Made by a program: the position numbers and the translations under genes. Below the pieces are notes generated by a model. That model did no database searches, was not told the DNA's origin, and was given only the letters and a program-made list of their open reading frames with translations. Of a stretch of DNA of 64,000 nucleotides, positions 26,084 through 34,842 are shown piece by piece (position 1 is the first letter of the stretch; each line of letters begins with the position of its first letter). This DNA comes from Anaerococcus tetradius ATCC 35098 (lineage in GTDB: Bacteria; Bacillota; Clostridia; Tissierellales; Peptoniphilaceae), in contig NZ_GG666295.1 in NCBI RefSeq assembly GCF_000159095.1, forward strand, positions 98,708 through 162,707, written 5' to 3'.

Positions 26084-27771
26084 TGCTTTCTGAGCTTTTT
26101 ATTGATAACTTTGTTATTATCAAAAGAGATCATATATATTTTTCAAAGGGATTTAATGTTCTTACAGGTGAAACTGGGTCAGGTAAGTCTTTAATCTTAC
26201 AGGCTATTAATCTTGCCTTAGGTCAAAGAGCTGATAAGGACAGCATAGGAAGATTTAACGATAAGACAATCATTGAGGCTGTATTTTCTCTAGATCCAAA
26301 ATCTAAATCCTTACTTGAAGATATGGACATAGCTTTTGATGACGATAAATTAATTATAACAAGAACCATATCAAAAAAGACTTCCAATATCAGAATCAAT
26401 GGAAGGATTACTAATCTTTCAAGCTTGAAATATATAGCAGAGGTCCTAGTAGATATATATAAACAAGGCGATAGCAATTCATTTATGAATAGTGCTAATT
26501 ATATTGATTTGATTGATAATTACACTAATGATGATGCTACAAGAATTTTAAGAAATGACTTAGAAAATCTTTATAGACAAAAAGAGGCCTTACTTGAAGA
26601 TTTTAATAAGTTAAATTTATCAGAAGAAGAAGTTACTAGGGAAAGAGATTTAATTAATTATCAAATAAACGAGATAGAAGAAATTGATATATTTAAAATT
26701 GATGAAGAAAGTTTGGATAAAGAATATCAAAAGCTAAACAATATCTCTGCAATTATTAATTCATCCAATAAAATCAAAGAATTGCTTGACTCAGAAGAGT
26801 TTGGTCAAATATCAGCTACAAGCTTAATTAATGAATGTGTATCAGAGCTTTCATCTTATATTTCAGTCGACGATAAGATTGAAAATATCTACAATAATCT
26901 CGTGAACATTTCTGATTTAATTAATGATTGCTACCAAGATATAGATTCCTATGAGATGGGCTTGGAGCAAGATCCTGAGAGAATGTATGAGTTGGATATG
27001 ATTAATCAAACTCTTTTTACTCTAAAAAGGAAATATGGGTCTAGTATAGAGGAAATAAAAGAATATTACGACAAGATCAACAAAAGAATTCTGGAATTAA
27101 ATGAAATAGATAATTTAAGACTTAATGTTGATAAGAAAATCACTAATATAAATAATAAAATGCTCGAAGCAGCAAAGTCCCTTACTGATATAAGGAAAAA
27201 TAAGAGTAAAATTCTTGAAGCTGAGATTAACAGCAAGATAAAAGATCTTAATATAAAAAATGGTAAATTCAAGATAGACTTTGGTCAGAGAGCTTGTATA
27301 GGCCATAAGGGAATGGATCTTATAGATTTTCTAATTAGCACAAACAAGGGTGATGAACTTAAATCATTATCTAAGACAGCTTCTGGAGGAGAAATTTCTA
27401 GGATTATGCTTGCTTTCAAAGAAGTATTTTCTGATGCAGATAATATAGATACTTTGATTTTTGACGAAATAGACACAGGAATAAGTGGAAGAACTGCCCA
27501 ATTGGTAGGTGAAAAAATTCTTAGCCTATCTAAGAAAAGACAAATCATAGCTATAAGTCACTTGCCGCAAATTGCTTCTTTGGCAAATAAACACATATTG
27601 ATTAGTAAAGAAGACGTAGACAAGTACACTATAAGCAAAAGCTTAGATCTATTTGGCAAAAATAGGGTAGAAGAAATTGCAAGAATGATAGGTGGAGTAG
27701 ATATTACTAGCACGACAGAAAAATCTGCAGAAGAAATGCTAAAAATGGCGGAGGATTTAAGAAATGCCTGA
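26083..27771 (+). CDS. recN: DNA repair protein RecN
   Basis: SMC-like ATPase acting early in double-strand-break repair. N-terminal half-ATPase with LTGETGSGKSLILQAINLALGQ, two long coiled coils around a short central segment, and C-terminal SASGGEISRIMLAFK-like ABC signature (TASGGEISRIMLAFKEV), Walker B DTLIFDEIDTGISG and ISHLPQIAS. Length 562 is normal. It overlaps argR by one base and the Nudix gene by 8 bases. Confidence 0.96.
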   Translation: MLSELFIDNFVIIKRDHIYFSKGFNVLTGETGSGKSLILQAINLALGQRADKDSIGRFNDKTIIEAVFSLDPKSKSLLEDMDIAFDDDKLIITRTISKKTSNIRINGRITNLSSLKYIAEVLVDIYKQGDSNSFMNSANYIDLIDNYTNDDATRILRNDLENLYRQKEALLEDFNKLNLSEEEVTRERDLINYQINEIEEIDIFKIDEESLDKEYQKLNNISAIINSSNKIKELLDSEEFGQISATSLINECVSELSSYISVDDKIENIYNNLVNISDLINDCYQDIDSYEMGLEQDPERMYELDMINQTLFTLKRKYGSSIEEIKEYYDKINKRILELNEIDNLRLNVDKKITNINNKMLEAAKSLTDIRKNKSKILEAEINSKIKDLNIKNGKFKIDFGQRACIGHKGMDLIDFLISTNKGDELKSLSKTASGGEISRIMLAFKEVFSDADNIDTLIFDEIDTGISGRTAQLVGEKILSLSKKRQIIAISHLPQIASLANKHILISKEDVDKYTISKSLDLFGKNRVEEIARMIGGVDITSTTEKSAEEMLKMAEDLRNA

Positions 27772-28309
27772 TGAAAAATTTTATGAGAAATCAATTAAGT
27801 CTGAGACTATATATGACGGTAAGATTTTAAAACTTAGAGTTGATACAGTCGAACTTGAAAACAAAAAATATTCTAAAAGAGAGATAGTAGACCATCAAAA
27901 GGGCGTAGGAATAATAGCTTTTGATGCTGATGGTAAGCTATGGATGGTTAAACAATATAGGAAGGCTATCGACAAAGTAACCCTTGAGATTCCAGCAGGC
28001 CTTGTAGAATCAAATGAATTGCCAATAGAAACAGCAAAGAGAGAATTGCAAGAAGAAGTTGGATATTTCCCAGAAGATATATCTTATCTTTTCGATATGC
28101 ACTCATCCCCTGGTTTTACTAATGATAAGTTGTCATTTTTTGTCGCCAAGGATTTGAGAGAATCTCGCCTTGATCAAGATGAGGATGAGAATGTTAAGGC
28201 ATTTACTTACGATGTTGATGACTTATATACTATGATAGAAAATGGAGAGCTAACTGACGCTAAAAGTATTATAGCAGTTCTTTATGCTAAAAAGATGAAT
28301 AATGAATAA
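27764..28309 (+). CDS. Nudix hydrolase, ADP-ribose pyrophosphatase type
   Basis: A 181-residue protein with a complete Nudix box: G at the start of GLVESNELPIETAK, followed by RELQEEVGY (GX5EX7REUXEEXGU). The preceding WMVKQYRKAIDKVTLEIPAG segment is characteristic of the ADP-ribose/ADP-sugar pyrophosphatase branch (NudF). It most likely hydrolyses ADP-ribose to AMP and ribose 5-phosphate, though substrate is inferred. recN upstream and scpA downstream both overlap it by 8 nt. Confidence 0.9.
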   Translation: MPDEKFYEKSIKSETIYDGKILKLRVDTVELENKKYSKREIVDHQKGVGIIAFDADGKLWMVKQYRKAIDKVTLEIPAGLVESNELPIETAKRELQEEVGYFPEDISYLFDMHSSPGFTNDKLSFFVAKDLRESRLDQDEDENVKAFTYDVDDLYTMIENGELTDAKSIIAVLYAKKMNNE

Positions 28310-29003
28310 TGATTCTTTACTAAATATCGAACTAGAGGCCTTTTCAGGCCCTTTTGATTTGCTATTAAAACTTATAGAGAAAAATAAAATTGACATATAC
28401 GATATTAATTTAGAGGATATAACAAATTCTTTTCTCGAAGAGATAAATAAAATGGATGAAAGTATTAACAATCTTTCTGAATTTATATATATAGCATCCA
28501 TTCTATTGATGATAAAATCAAATAAACTTTTGCCTAAAGAAGAAAACAATAATCTTGAAGAAGAATTAATTTCATATCTTATCTACTATAAGAAAATCAA
28601 GGCTGTTGAAAATGAATTTAAAGAAATGGAAGAGTCAGCTAGAAAGGTTTATAGCAAATATCAGGAGGATTTAAGTCAATTTGATAAATATGAAGAGCTT
28701 TCTATTACAAAAGATATTAATCTTTTAACACAAGAATTCGAAAAGCTTATAAAAAATTTTAATAAAAAGTCTCAAACTCCAAGTATAAAGAGTCTTAAAC
28801 AAGAAGATGTCAACGATTATGTAGAGAAAATTAGAAAGACTTTGAATTTTACTAAAAAACTAGATTTACGTGATTTGACAAAAAGAATCCGCAATAAATC
28901 TGAATGTATTGCAACATTTCTTGCCCTTTTAGAATTAGTTAAGCTAAAGGAAATTAAGCTTAAAGCATTGGAGAAGAATTCGTTTATGGTATTGAAGAGG
29001 TAA
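28302..29003 (+). CDS. scpA: Segregation and condensation protein A
   Basis: Kleisin subunit that bridges the Smc head domains in bacterial condensin. The N-terminus IELEAFSGPFDLLLKLIEKNKIDIYDI is the diagnostic ScpA segment, then a charged linker, then a C-terminal winged-helix region ending ATFLALLELVKLKEIKL. At 233 residues it is normal. scpB follows after 1 nt, and scpA overlaps the Nudix gene. Confidence 0.95.
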   Translation: MNNDSLLNIELEAFSGPFDLLLKLIEKNKIDIYDINLEDITNSFLEEINKMDESINNLSEFIYIASILLMIKSNKLLPKEENNNLEEELISYLIYYKKIKAVENEFKEMEESARKVYSKYQEDLSQFDKYEELSITKDINLLTQEFEKLIKNFNKKSQTPSIKSLKQEDVNDYVEKIRKTLNFTKKLDLRDLTKRIRNKSECIATFLALLELVKLKEIKLKALEKNSFMVLKR

Positions 29004-29004
29004 T

Positions 29005-29541
29005 ATGGACAAGGATTATTTAAAGGGCCTTATAGAAGAAATCTTATATATTTGGGCAGAGCCTATAGATGTCAATGATTTATCCCAGATAATATTTGAT
29101 TTTGATAAAAAAGATATCAAAATCGCTTTGAATGAGATGATTGAGGAGAGATCTGACAAAATATCAGGCTTAATCATTAAGGAATTTGATGGAGCTTATC
29201 AATTTACTTCAAGAGAAGAACATAGTAAATACTTTGAAAAAGTAATTACAAAATCAGAAAAAAAGTTATCAACTTCGACCTTGGAAACTTTATCAATAAT
29301 AGCCTATAAACAACCTATTACAAGGGCTGAGATTGATAAGATAAGGGGAGTCAATTCCCAATCTACTATAGATTCGCTCCTTGCTAAAGGACTGATAGAA
29401 GAAAATGGTAGGCTTGATAAGATTGGTAAGCCTATTATATATATAACTACAACTCAATTTTTGAAGTATTTTAATATTTCATCTCTTGATGATCTCCCTG
29501 ACATAGATTTCGACGAAGATGAGGATAATGATGAGGATTAA
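29005..29541 (+). CDS. scpB: Segregation and condensation protein B
   Basis: Kite subunit that binds ScpA as a dimer. Two winged-helix domains: LKGLIEEILYIWAEPIDVNDL at the start and STLETLSIIAYKQPITRAEIDKIRGVNS, the hallmark stretch. 178 residues, ending in a very acidic tail (DLPDIDFDEDEDNDED) that contains the start of rluB in another frame. Confidence 0.95.
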   Translation: MDKDYLKGLIEEILYIWAEPIDVNDLSQIIFDFDKKDIKIALNEMIEERSDKISGLIIKEFDGAYQFTSREEHSKYFEKVITKSEKKLSTSTLETLSIIAYKQPITRAEIDKIRGVNSQSTIDSLLAKGLIEENGRLDKIGKPIIYITTTQFLKYFNISSLDDLPDIDFDEDEDNDED

Positions 29542-30232
29542 TAAGTTTATAGCAAGATCGGGTTACACTTCTAGGAGAAAGGCTGATGAATTAATTAAAA
29601 ATGGTCTTGTGAAAGTGAATTATAAAATAATAAAAGAGCCTGGTATAGATGTTAAAGAAAATGATCTTGTTGAAGTTGATGGTCAAATACTTGAAATAGA
29701 GGATAAATTCTATCTAAAACTCTATAAGCCAGTTGGCTTTATCACTAGTAATTTTGATCCCTATAATGATAAAGATTTGAATAACTTGCTAGACTTAGAT
29801 AAGAGATTTTTCGCCGCAGGAAGACTTGATAAGGACAGTGAGGGTTTATTAATAATAACCAATGATGGTGATTTTACTAACGAGATAATCCATCCTAGCA
29901 AAAAACTTGATAAGACCTATATAGTTAAGGTTAGTAAGTTATTAAATAATAAGGAAATTAGCTTATTTGAAAAGGGAATAGATATAGGAAATGGAGAAGT
30001 TACCTCTGACTCAAAGATCGTCCTAATAGATAAGAAGACTAACAAGTATAAGGTTACTATACATCAAGGCTATAACAGACAAATTAGAAGAATGTTTGAA
30101 TATTTTTCTTCAAAAGTTATTAATCTTAAAAGAATAAGCATAGGCCCTATCCAATTATCAAATATGAAGCCCTATGAAACAAGGCAATTCACAGCAGATG
30201 AACTAGAATTTGTCAAGCAAGTGATGGGATAG
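29531..30232 (+). CDS. rluB: Pseudouridine synthase RluB/RsuA family
   Basis: Modifies 23S (RluB, U2605) or 16S rRNA. N-terminal S4 RNA-binding domain (RINKFIARSGYTSRRKADELI), catalytic motif AAGRLDKDSEGLLIITNDG with the nucleophilic Asp, and GYNRQIRRMFE in the C-terminal part. The scpA-scpB-rluB order supports RluB. GAGGAT lies just before the ATG at 29531, so I prefer this start to 29519 or 29528; all lie within the scpB end. Confidence 0.93.
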   Translation: MRINKFIARSGYTSRRKADELIKNGLVKVNYKIIKEPGIDVKENDLVEVDGQILEIEDKFYLKLYKPVGFITSNFDPYNDKDLNNLLDLDKRFFAAGRLDKDSEGLLIITNDGDFTNEIIHPSKKLDKTYIVKVSKLLNNKEISLFEKGIDIGNGEVTSDSKIVLIDKKTNKYKVTIHQGYNRQIRRMFEYFSSKVINLKRISIGPIQLSNMKPYETRQFTADELEFVKQVMG

Positions 30233-30248
30233 GTGTCTATCTCTTTTT
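30228..30248 (+). terminator. Short hairpin with T-run after rluB
   Basis: GATAG (30228-30232), loop GTGT, CTATC (30237-30241), then TCTTTTTTT. The stem is only 5 bp and includes the rluB stop, so termination is probably partial. Confidence 0.45.
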
Positions 30249-30266
30249 TTATGGTAAAATTTAATT

Positions 30267-31484
30267 ATGAGAAAAATTGGAATTATAGGTGGAGGTCCTT
30301 CGGGGATTTTTGCAGCGATTAATGTAAAAAATGAAAATAATGAAGTTTATCTCTTTGATAAAAACGACAAAATTGGTGAAAAATTACGAATAACAGGAAA
30401 TGGTAGATGTAATATAACTAATACTGCCTATTATGACCAGTTTTTGGATAAGATTTTAAGAAACAAAAATTTTATGTACTCATCTTTTTCTAAATTTGAT
30501 AATTATTCGATGATTGATTTTCTAAAAAGCCAACATATTGATATTAAGATAGAAGAAAAGGGGAAAGTTTTTCCTAAATCAGATGATTCAAGAGAAATTA
30601 TAGATATGTTTGATAGGCTAATTAAGAAAAAAAATATCATATTTATCGGCAAATCACAAATAATTAAAGTAGATAGATTGGACAATGGTAAGTTTATAAT
30701 AAAGTCGGATAAGGACAGCTATATTTTTGATGATTTAATTATTGCTACTGGCGGTTTGACCTATCCTAAGACTGGTTCAACAGGTGATGGATATAAATTT
30801 GCCAAGAATTTTGGTCATAAGCTAATTGAGCCCAAAGCTTCCCTAAGTCCTCTATATATAAAAGACAAACTTCCTATTAAGGCTTTAAATATTTCTAATG
30901 TAGCTATCCATGCTAAAGGAGAAAATAAGTCTTATTTTGAATATGGTGACATCCTAATTAGCAATAGCTTAATTACAGGCCCTGCTGCTATGAGCTTTAA
31001 GGCAAGGATATGCAGGGATAAGCTTACAAAAGTGTGGATTGATTTCTTGGCAGATTATAGTAAAGAGAGCTTAGATAAAGTAATTGTTGACCTAATAAAC
31101 GAAAGTCCAAAGAAAAATCTTACAAACAGCTTAAAGAGTTTAATTAATGAAAGTTTGCTAGAGATAATACTTGAGAAATCTAAGATAAATAAAGATATAA
31201 AATCCTATGAACTTAACAAAGCTATGAGGCATGATATAATAACTATGATAAAAGAATTTAAGCTTAACTTAGATACAAGGGAAAATTTCAATAATGCTGT
31301 TATTACAAGTGGTGGAATAGACGTTAAAGAAATTAATCCACAAAGCATGGAATCAAAGTTAGTAAAAAATTTATATTTTGTAGGTGAAGTTTTAGATATC
31401 GATGCCCTAACTGGAGGATATAACTTACAAATTGCTTTTAGCACCGCTTATGCGGCAAGTCTTGCGATAAAGGAGAAAATATGA
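30267..31484 (+). CDS. HI0933/YhiN-family flavoprotein
   Basis: A 405-residue FAD-binding protein. The N-terminal dinucleotide-binding motif is IGIIGGGPSGIFAAINV, followed by KLRITGNGRCNITN (a hallmark of the family), DDLIIATGGLTYPKTGSTGDGY, and near the end VITSGGIDVKEINPQSMESK and GEVLDIDALTGGYNLQIAFSTA. The enzymatic role of this widespread family is not established; 'NAD(P)/FAD-dependent oxidoreductase' is the usual label. It starts 34 nt after rluB and overlaps cmk by 4 nt (ATGA). Confidence 0.88.
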   Translation: MRKIGIIGGGPSGIFAAINVKNENNEVYLFDKNDKIGEKLRITGNGRCNITNTAYYDQFLDKILRNKNFMYSSFSKFDNYSMIDFLKSQHIDIKIEEKGKVFPKSDDSREIIDMFDRLIKKKNIIFIGKSQIIKVDRLDNGKFIIKSDKDSYIFDDLIIATGGLTYPKTGSTGDGYKFAKNFGHKLIEPKASLSPLYIKDKLPIKALNISNVAIHAKGENKSYFEYGDILISNSLITGPAAMSFKARICRDKLTKVWIDFLADYSKESLDKVIVDLINESPKKNLTNSLKSLINESLLEIILEKSKINKDIKSYELNKAMRHDIITMIKEFKLNLDTRENFNNAVITSGGIDVKEINPQSMESKLVKNLYFVGEVLDIDALTGGYNLQIAFSTAYAASLAIKEKI

Positions 31485-32131
31485 CATATATAATTGCAAT
31501 AGATGGCCCTAGTGGGTCTGGCAAATCTACTATAGCAGAAGAGCTATCAAAAAAACTAAAGATTGATTATCTAAATACTGGATCAATGTACAGGGCAGTT
31601 ACAAAATATTTTTTGGATGAAAATATTAAAGAAGATGATAAGGATGCTATCATAGAAAAGCTAAAGGATATTCATTTGGACCTAATTGATGGAAAAGTTT
31701 ATTTGAATAAAGAAGATGTTAGCAGGGAAATAAGGTCTGACTTGGTTACAAAAAATGTATCATGGGTTTCAGCTAATAAAGATGTAAGAGAAAAGCTTCT
31801 TACTATCCAAAGACAATTAGCTAAGTCTAAATCCTTTATCTTAGATGGTAGAGATATAGCTACGGTTGTCTTTCCAAATGCTAAATACAAAATCTTCTTG
31901 ACAGCATCTCCTAGGGTTAGGGCTAGGAGAAGGTATGAGCAGCAAGAATCAGAACTAAGTATTGATGAGATAGAAAAATCAATAATAGCAAGGGATGAAT
32001 ATGACTCAACAAGAGAAATTGCTCCATTAAAGAAGGCTAAGGATGCTATTCTTATAGATAATTCAAATATGAGCATAGGTCAAACTCTTGATGCTATAAT
32101 CAGTATAATGGATGAAGAAGATGTTTTATAA
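31481..32131 (+). CDS. cmk: (d)CMP kinase
   Basis: Phosphorylates CMP and dCMP to the diphosphates. P-loop DGPSGSGKSTIA, substrate segment LNTGSMYRAVTKY, DGRDIATVVFPNAKYKIFLTA and RARRRYEQ lid region; 216 residues. The cmk-plsC-ispH-rpsA order is strongly conserved in clostridia. Overlaps the flavoprotein gene by 4 nt and plsC by 20 nt. Confidence 0.96.
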   Translation: MTYIIAIDGPSGSGKSTIAEELSKKLKIDYLNTGSMYRAVTKYFLDENIKEDDKDAIIEKLKDIHLDLIDGKVYLNKEDVSREIRSDLVTKNVSWVSANKDVREKLLTIQRQLAKSKSFILDGRDIATVVFPNAKYKIFLTASPRVRARRRYEQQESELSIDEIEKSIIARDEYDSTREIAPLKKAKDAILIDNSNMSIGQTLDAIISIMDEEDVL

Positions 32132-32723
32132 AATCATTTTAATCATTATAAAAATATTACTTATGCCACTTTTTAGAATCAAGATTTCTGGACTTGAGAA
32201 TTTAGAAAATAATAAAAAAATCATTATTTGTGCTAACCATAAGTCCTTGCTTGATCCTATATTTTTGGCTATAAGCCTACCCATGAAAATCAACTTCATG
32301 GCAAAGAAGGAATTATTTGAAAATCCAGTATTTGCATTTATATTAAAATCCTTATACGCCTTTCCTGTTGATAGGAACGGTCTAGATCTTAAAGCTTTAA
32401 GATATGCTGTATCTTTAGTAGATGATGGGAAAGTTTTGGGGATATTTCCTGAAGGAACCAGGGTTAAGGAAGTAAAAAGAGAAAATGTAAAAGACGGAGT
32501 AGCCTTCGTAGCTTTAAAAGCTAAGGCTGACATACTTCCTATCGAAATAATTTCATCCTATAAGTTATTTAGGAGAACAGATATTATAATAAAAAAAGCT
32601 GTCAGCGTAGATAAGTTTCTTTCACTAAAAAATAAAGAAGCTATGAAAAAAATGACTGACGAAGTTTTTGATAATATATATGAAAATCACACAATAATAG
32701 AAAGAGAGAGTAAATGGAAATAA
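32112..32723 (+). CDS. plsC: 1-acyl-sn-glycerol-3-phosphate acyltransferase
   Basis: Membrane-associated enzyme adding the second acyl chain to make phosphatidic acid. A hydrophobic N-terminal helix (residues ~3-20) anchors it; the catalytic NHKSLLDP motif (HX4D) and GIFPEGTR motif are present, as is the AFPVDRNG block. 203 residues. Functionally it follows acyl-phosphate use started by FakA/PlsX/PlsY. Overlaps cmk by 20 nt and the next gene by 10 nt. Confidence 0.94.
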   Translation: MKKMFYKIILIIIKILLMPLFRIKISGLENLENNKKIIICANHKSLLDPIFLAISLPMKINFMAKKELFENPVFAFILKSLYAFPVDRNGLDLKALRYAVSLVDDGKVLGIFPEGTRVKEVKRENVKDGVAFVALKAKADILPIEIISSYKLFRRTDIIIKKAVSVDKFLSLKNKEAMKKMTDEVFDNIYENHTIIERESKWK

Positions 32724-34777
32724 TAATAGCAGAATTTTCCGGATTTTGTGGAGGAGTAAGAAGGTCGGTAGACCTTGCTAATGAGGCATTAAAAATTAAA
32801 GGAGATAAGTTTTCCATAGGACCTTTGATACATAATCCACAACTAGTAAGTGAATTTGAAGCAAGTGGCCTAAAAGTTCTAGATAAAGATGAAGCTTCAA
32901 ACATTAATGACTCTACTGTATTAATTAGAGCACATGGAGAAAGTGCAGATTTCAAAAAGTTACTAGCTGAAAATGGTAATAAAATCCTAGATGCGACTTG
33001 TCCAGTATTAATGAATATATACAAAAAAATCATGGCTAAAGAAGCAGAAGGTTATCAGGTTGTAATAGTTGGAGATAAAAAACATCCTGAAATAATTGCT
33101 ATGGAATCTTTTCTAAATAATGGTATAATAGTTTCAGATGAGACTGAAGCAAAAAATATAAAAGTTGATAATAAGCTTTATGTGGTAAGTCAAACAACCA
33201 ATAGGCTTGATTATTTTTATGATATTGCTAACAAGTTAAAAGAAAACAATGATAGTGTAGTAATAGAAAACACAATATGCAAGGCGACTGAAAATAGGCA
33301 GAAAGCTGCTAAATCCTTAGCAGAGGAAGTTGATTGTATGATTGTAGTTGGTGGTTTTAATAGTTCTAATACAAATAAACTATATCAAGTAGCTAGTTTG
33401 TATTGTAAAAATGTTTTTAGGATTGAAACTGTTAAAGATCTACCTTTGCAAAAGCTCTCTAAATTTAAAAAAGTTGGTATAATCGCAGGTGCCTCTACAC
33501 CTGATAAGATTATCGAGGAGGTAGTAAGTAGTATGGATGAATTCACAAAAGAAGAATTTATGAACAGTCTAGAGGATAGTTTAAAGAAGATTTACCCTAA
33601 GGAAATCGTAAAAGGTACAGTTATTGATGTTAAGGATGATGAAGTATTCGTTGACATTCAATTCCGTGCTGATGGAATTATCAAACTAGACGAAATGACA
33701 GAGGAAGAAGCAAAAGATCCAAAAAACAGTTTTAATGTTGGAGACGAAATAGACGTATTCGTTATCAAATTAGATGACGGTGAAGGCAATGTTGCTTTAT
33801 CTACAAGAAGAGTAGAAGGAATGAAAGTTTGGCAAGAACTAGCTCAAAAAGCTGAAAATGACGAACTAGTACATGGAGAAGTTGTTAGCTTCAACAAGGG
33901 TGGTCTAACAGTTAATGTAAATGGAGTTAACGGTTTTGTTCCAGCTAGCCAAATCGCAACATACTTTGTCAAAAACTTTAAGAAATTTGTCGGTGAACAA
34001 TGGGATTTAAAAATCATCAGCATCGATGAAAGAAAAAATAGATTAGTTCTTTCTAGAAAAGACGTAGTTGAAGAAGAATTAGACAATCTTTGGGATGAGC
34101 TTGAAGAAGGTCAAGTTGTTAAAGGCAAGGTAGCAAGACTTACTGATTTTGGTGCTTTCGTAGAAGTAAATGGTCTTGATGGTCTTCTCCACGTATCTGA
34201 TATAGCTTGGAGCAGAGTAGAACACCCATCTGACGTATTAAGCGTTGGAGATGAGATTGAAGTAAAAATTCTAAAACTCAACCAAGAAAAGAATAGAATC
34301 TCTCTAGGACGTAAACAACTTCTAGAAAAACCATTCGAAGCATTTGCAAATCATCACGAAGTTGGAGATGTTGTAACTGGTAAAGTTGTTAATCTATTAG
34401 ACTTTGGTGCTTTCGTAGAAGTTGCTGATGGTGTAGAAGGTTTAGTACACGTATCAGAAATTTCTTGGGAACATGTTGAAAAACCATCTGATGAATTAAA
34501 TGTTGGTGATGAAATCGAAGTTAAGATTATAAGCATTGACAAAGAAGAAGAAAAAGTTGGTTTAAGCATTAAGGCTCTTAAAGAAGCTCCAGAAAGACCT
34601 GAAAGAAAAGCAAAGAGACCTGCTAGAAACAACAATGACAGACCAAGAAGAAAACCTGAAAGAGAAAGTTCTGTAAGTTTCGGCGATGATGACTTAAATA
34701 ATAACCTTGGTAATCTCTTAGAGTTAGCTCTATCTGAACAAGGAAATGAAGGTCTAATAGGAAGCGAAGAAGAATAA
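32714..34777 (+). CDS. ispH-rpsA: Fusion of IspH (HMBPP reductase) and ribosomal protein S1-like domains
   Basis: Residues 1-~280 are IspH, the [4Fe-4S] enzyme making IPP/DMAPP in the MEP pathway. The three cluster cysteines are in GFCGGVRRSV (Cys12), DATCPVLM (~96) and ENTICKATENR (~199); active-site His lie in PLIHNP, IRAHGES and KKHPE, and VGGFNSSNT matches. Residues ~298-625 hold four S1 RNA-binding repeats (starting near 298, 385, 467 and 552), the last two nearly identical in their GKV..L.DFGAFVEV cores. A basic then acidic tail (KRPARNNNDRPRRKPERE) ends the 687-residue protein. There is no stop or frameshift between the halves. This fusion is known from clostridia. Confidence 0.95.
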   Translation: MEIIIAEFSGFCGGVRRSVDLANEALKIKGDKFSIGPLIHNPQLVSEFEASGLKVLDKDEASNINDSTVLIRAHGESADFKKLLAENGNKILDATCPVLMNIYKKIMAKEAEGYQVVIVGDKKHPEIIAMESFLNNGIIVSDETEAKNIKVDNKLYVVSQTTNRLDYFYDIANKLKENNDSVVIENTICKATENRQKAAKSLAEEVDCMIVVGGFNSSNTNKLYQVASLYCKNVFRIETVKDLPLQKLSKFKKVGIIAGASTPDKIIEEVVSSMDEFTKEEFMNSLEDSLKKIYPKEIVKGTVIDVKDDEVFVDIQFRADGIIKLDEMTEEEAKDPKNSFNVGDEIDVFVIKLDDGEGNVALSTRRVEGMKVWQELAQKAENDELVHGEVVSFNKGGLTVNVNGVNGFVPASQIATYFVKNFKKFVGEQWDLKIISIDERKNRLVLSRKDVVEEELDNLWDELEEGQVVKGKVARLTDFGAFVEVNGLDGLLHVSDIAWSRVEHPSDVLSVGDEIEVKILKLNQEKNRISLGRKQLLEKPFEAFANHHEVGDVVTGKVVNLLDFGAFVEVADGVEGLVHVSEISWEHVEKPSDELNVGDEIEVKIISIDKEEEKVGLSIKALKEAPERPERKAKRPARNNNDRPRRKPERESSVSFGDDDLNNNLGNLLELALSEQGNEGLIGSEEE

Positions 34778-34800
34778 ATATATTTCTTATGATAATAAGA

Positions 34801-34827
34801 GGGGATGATTAATTCATCTCCTTTTTT
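34801..34827 (+). terminator. Terminator after ispH-rpsA
   Basis: GGGGATGA (34801-34808), loop TTAAT, TCATCTCC (34814-34821) with one G-U pair, then six T. Confidence 0.85.
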
Positions 34828-34842
34828 GCTGATAGGAGTAAC

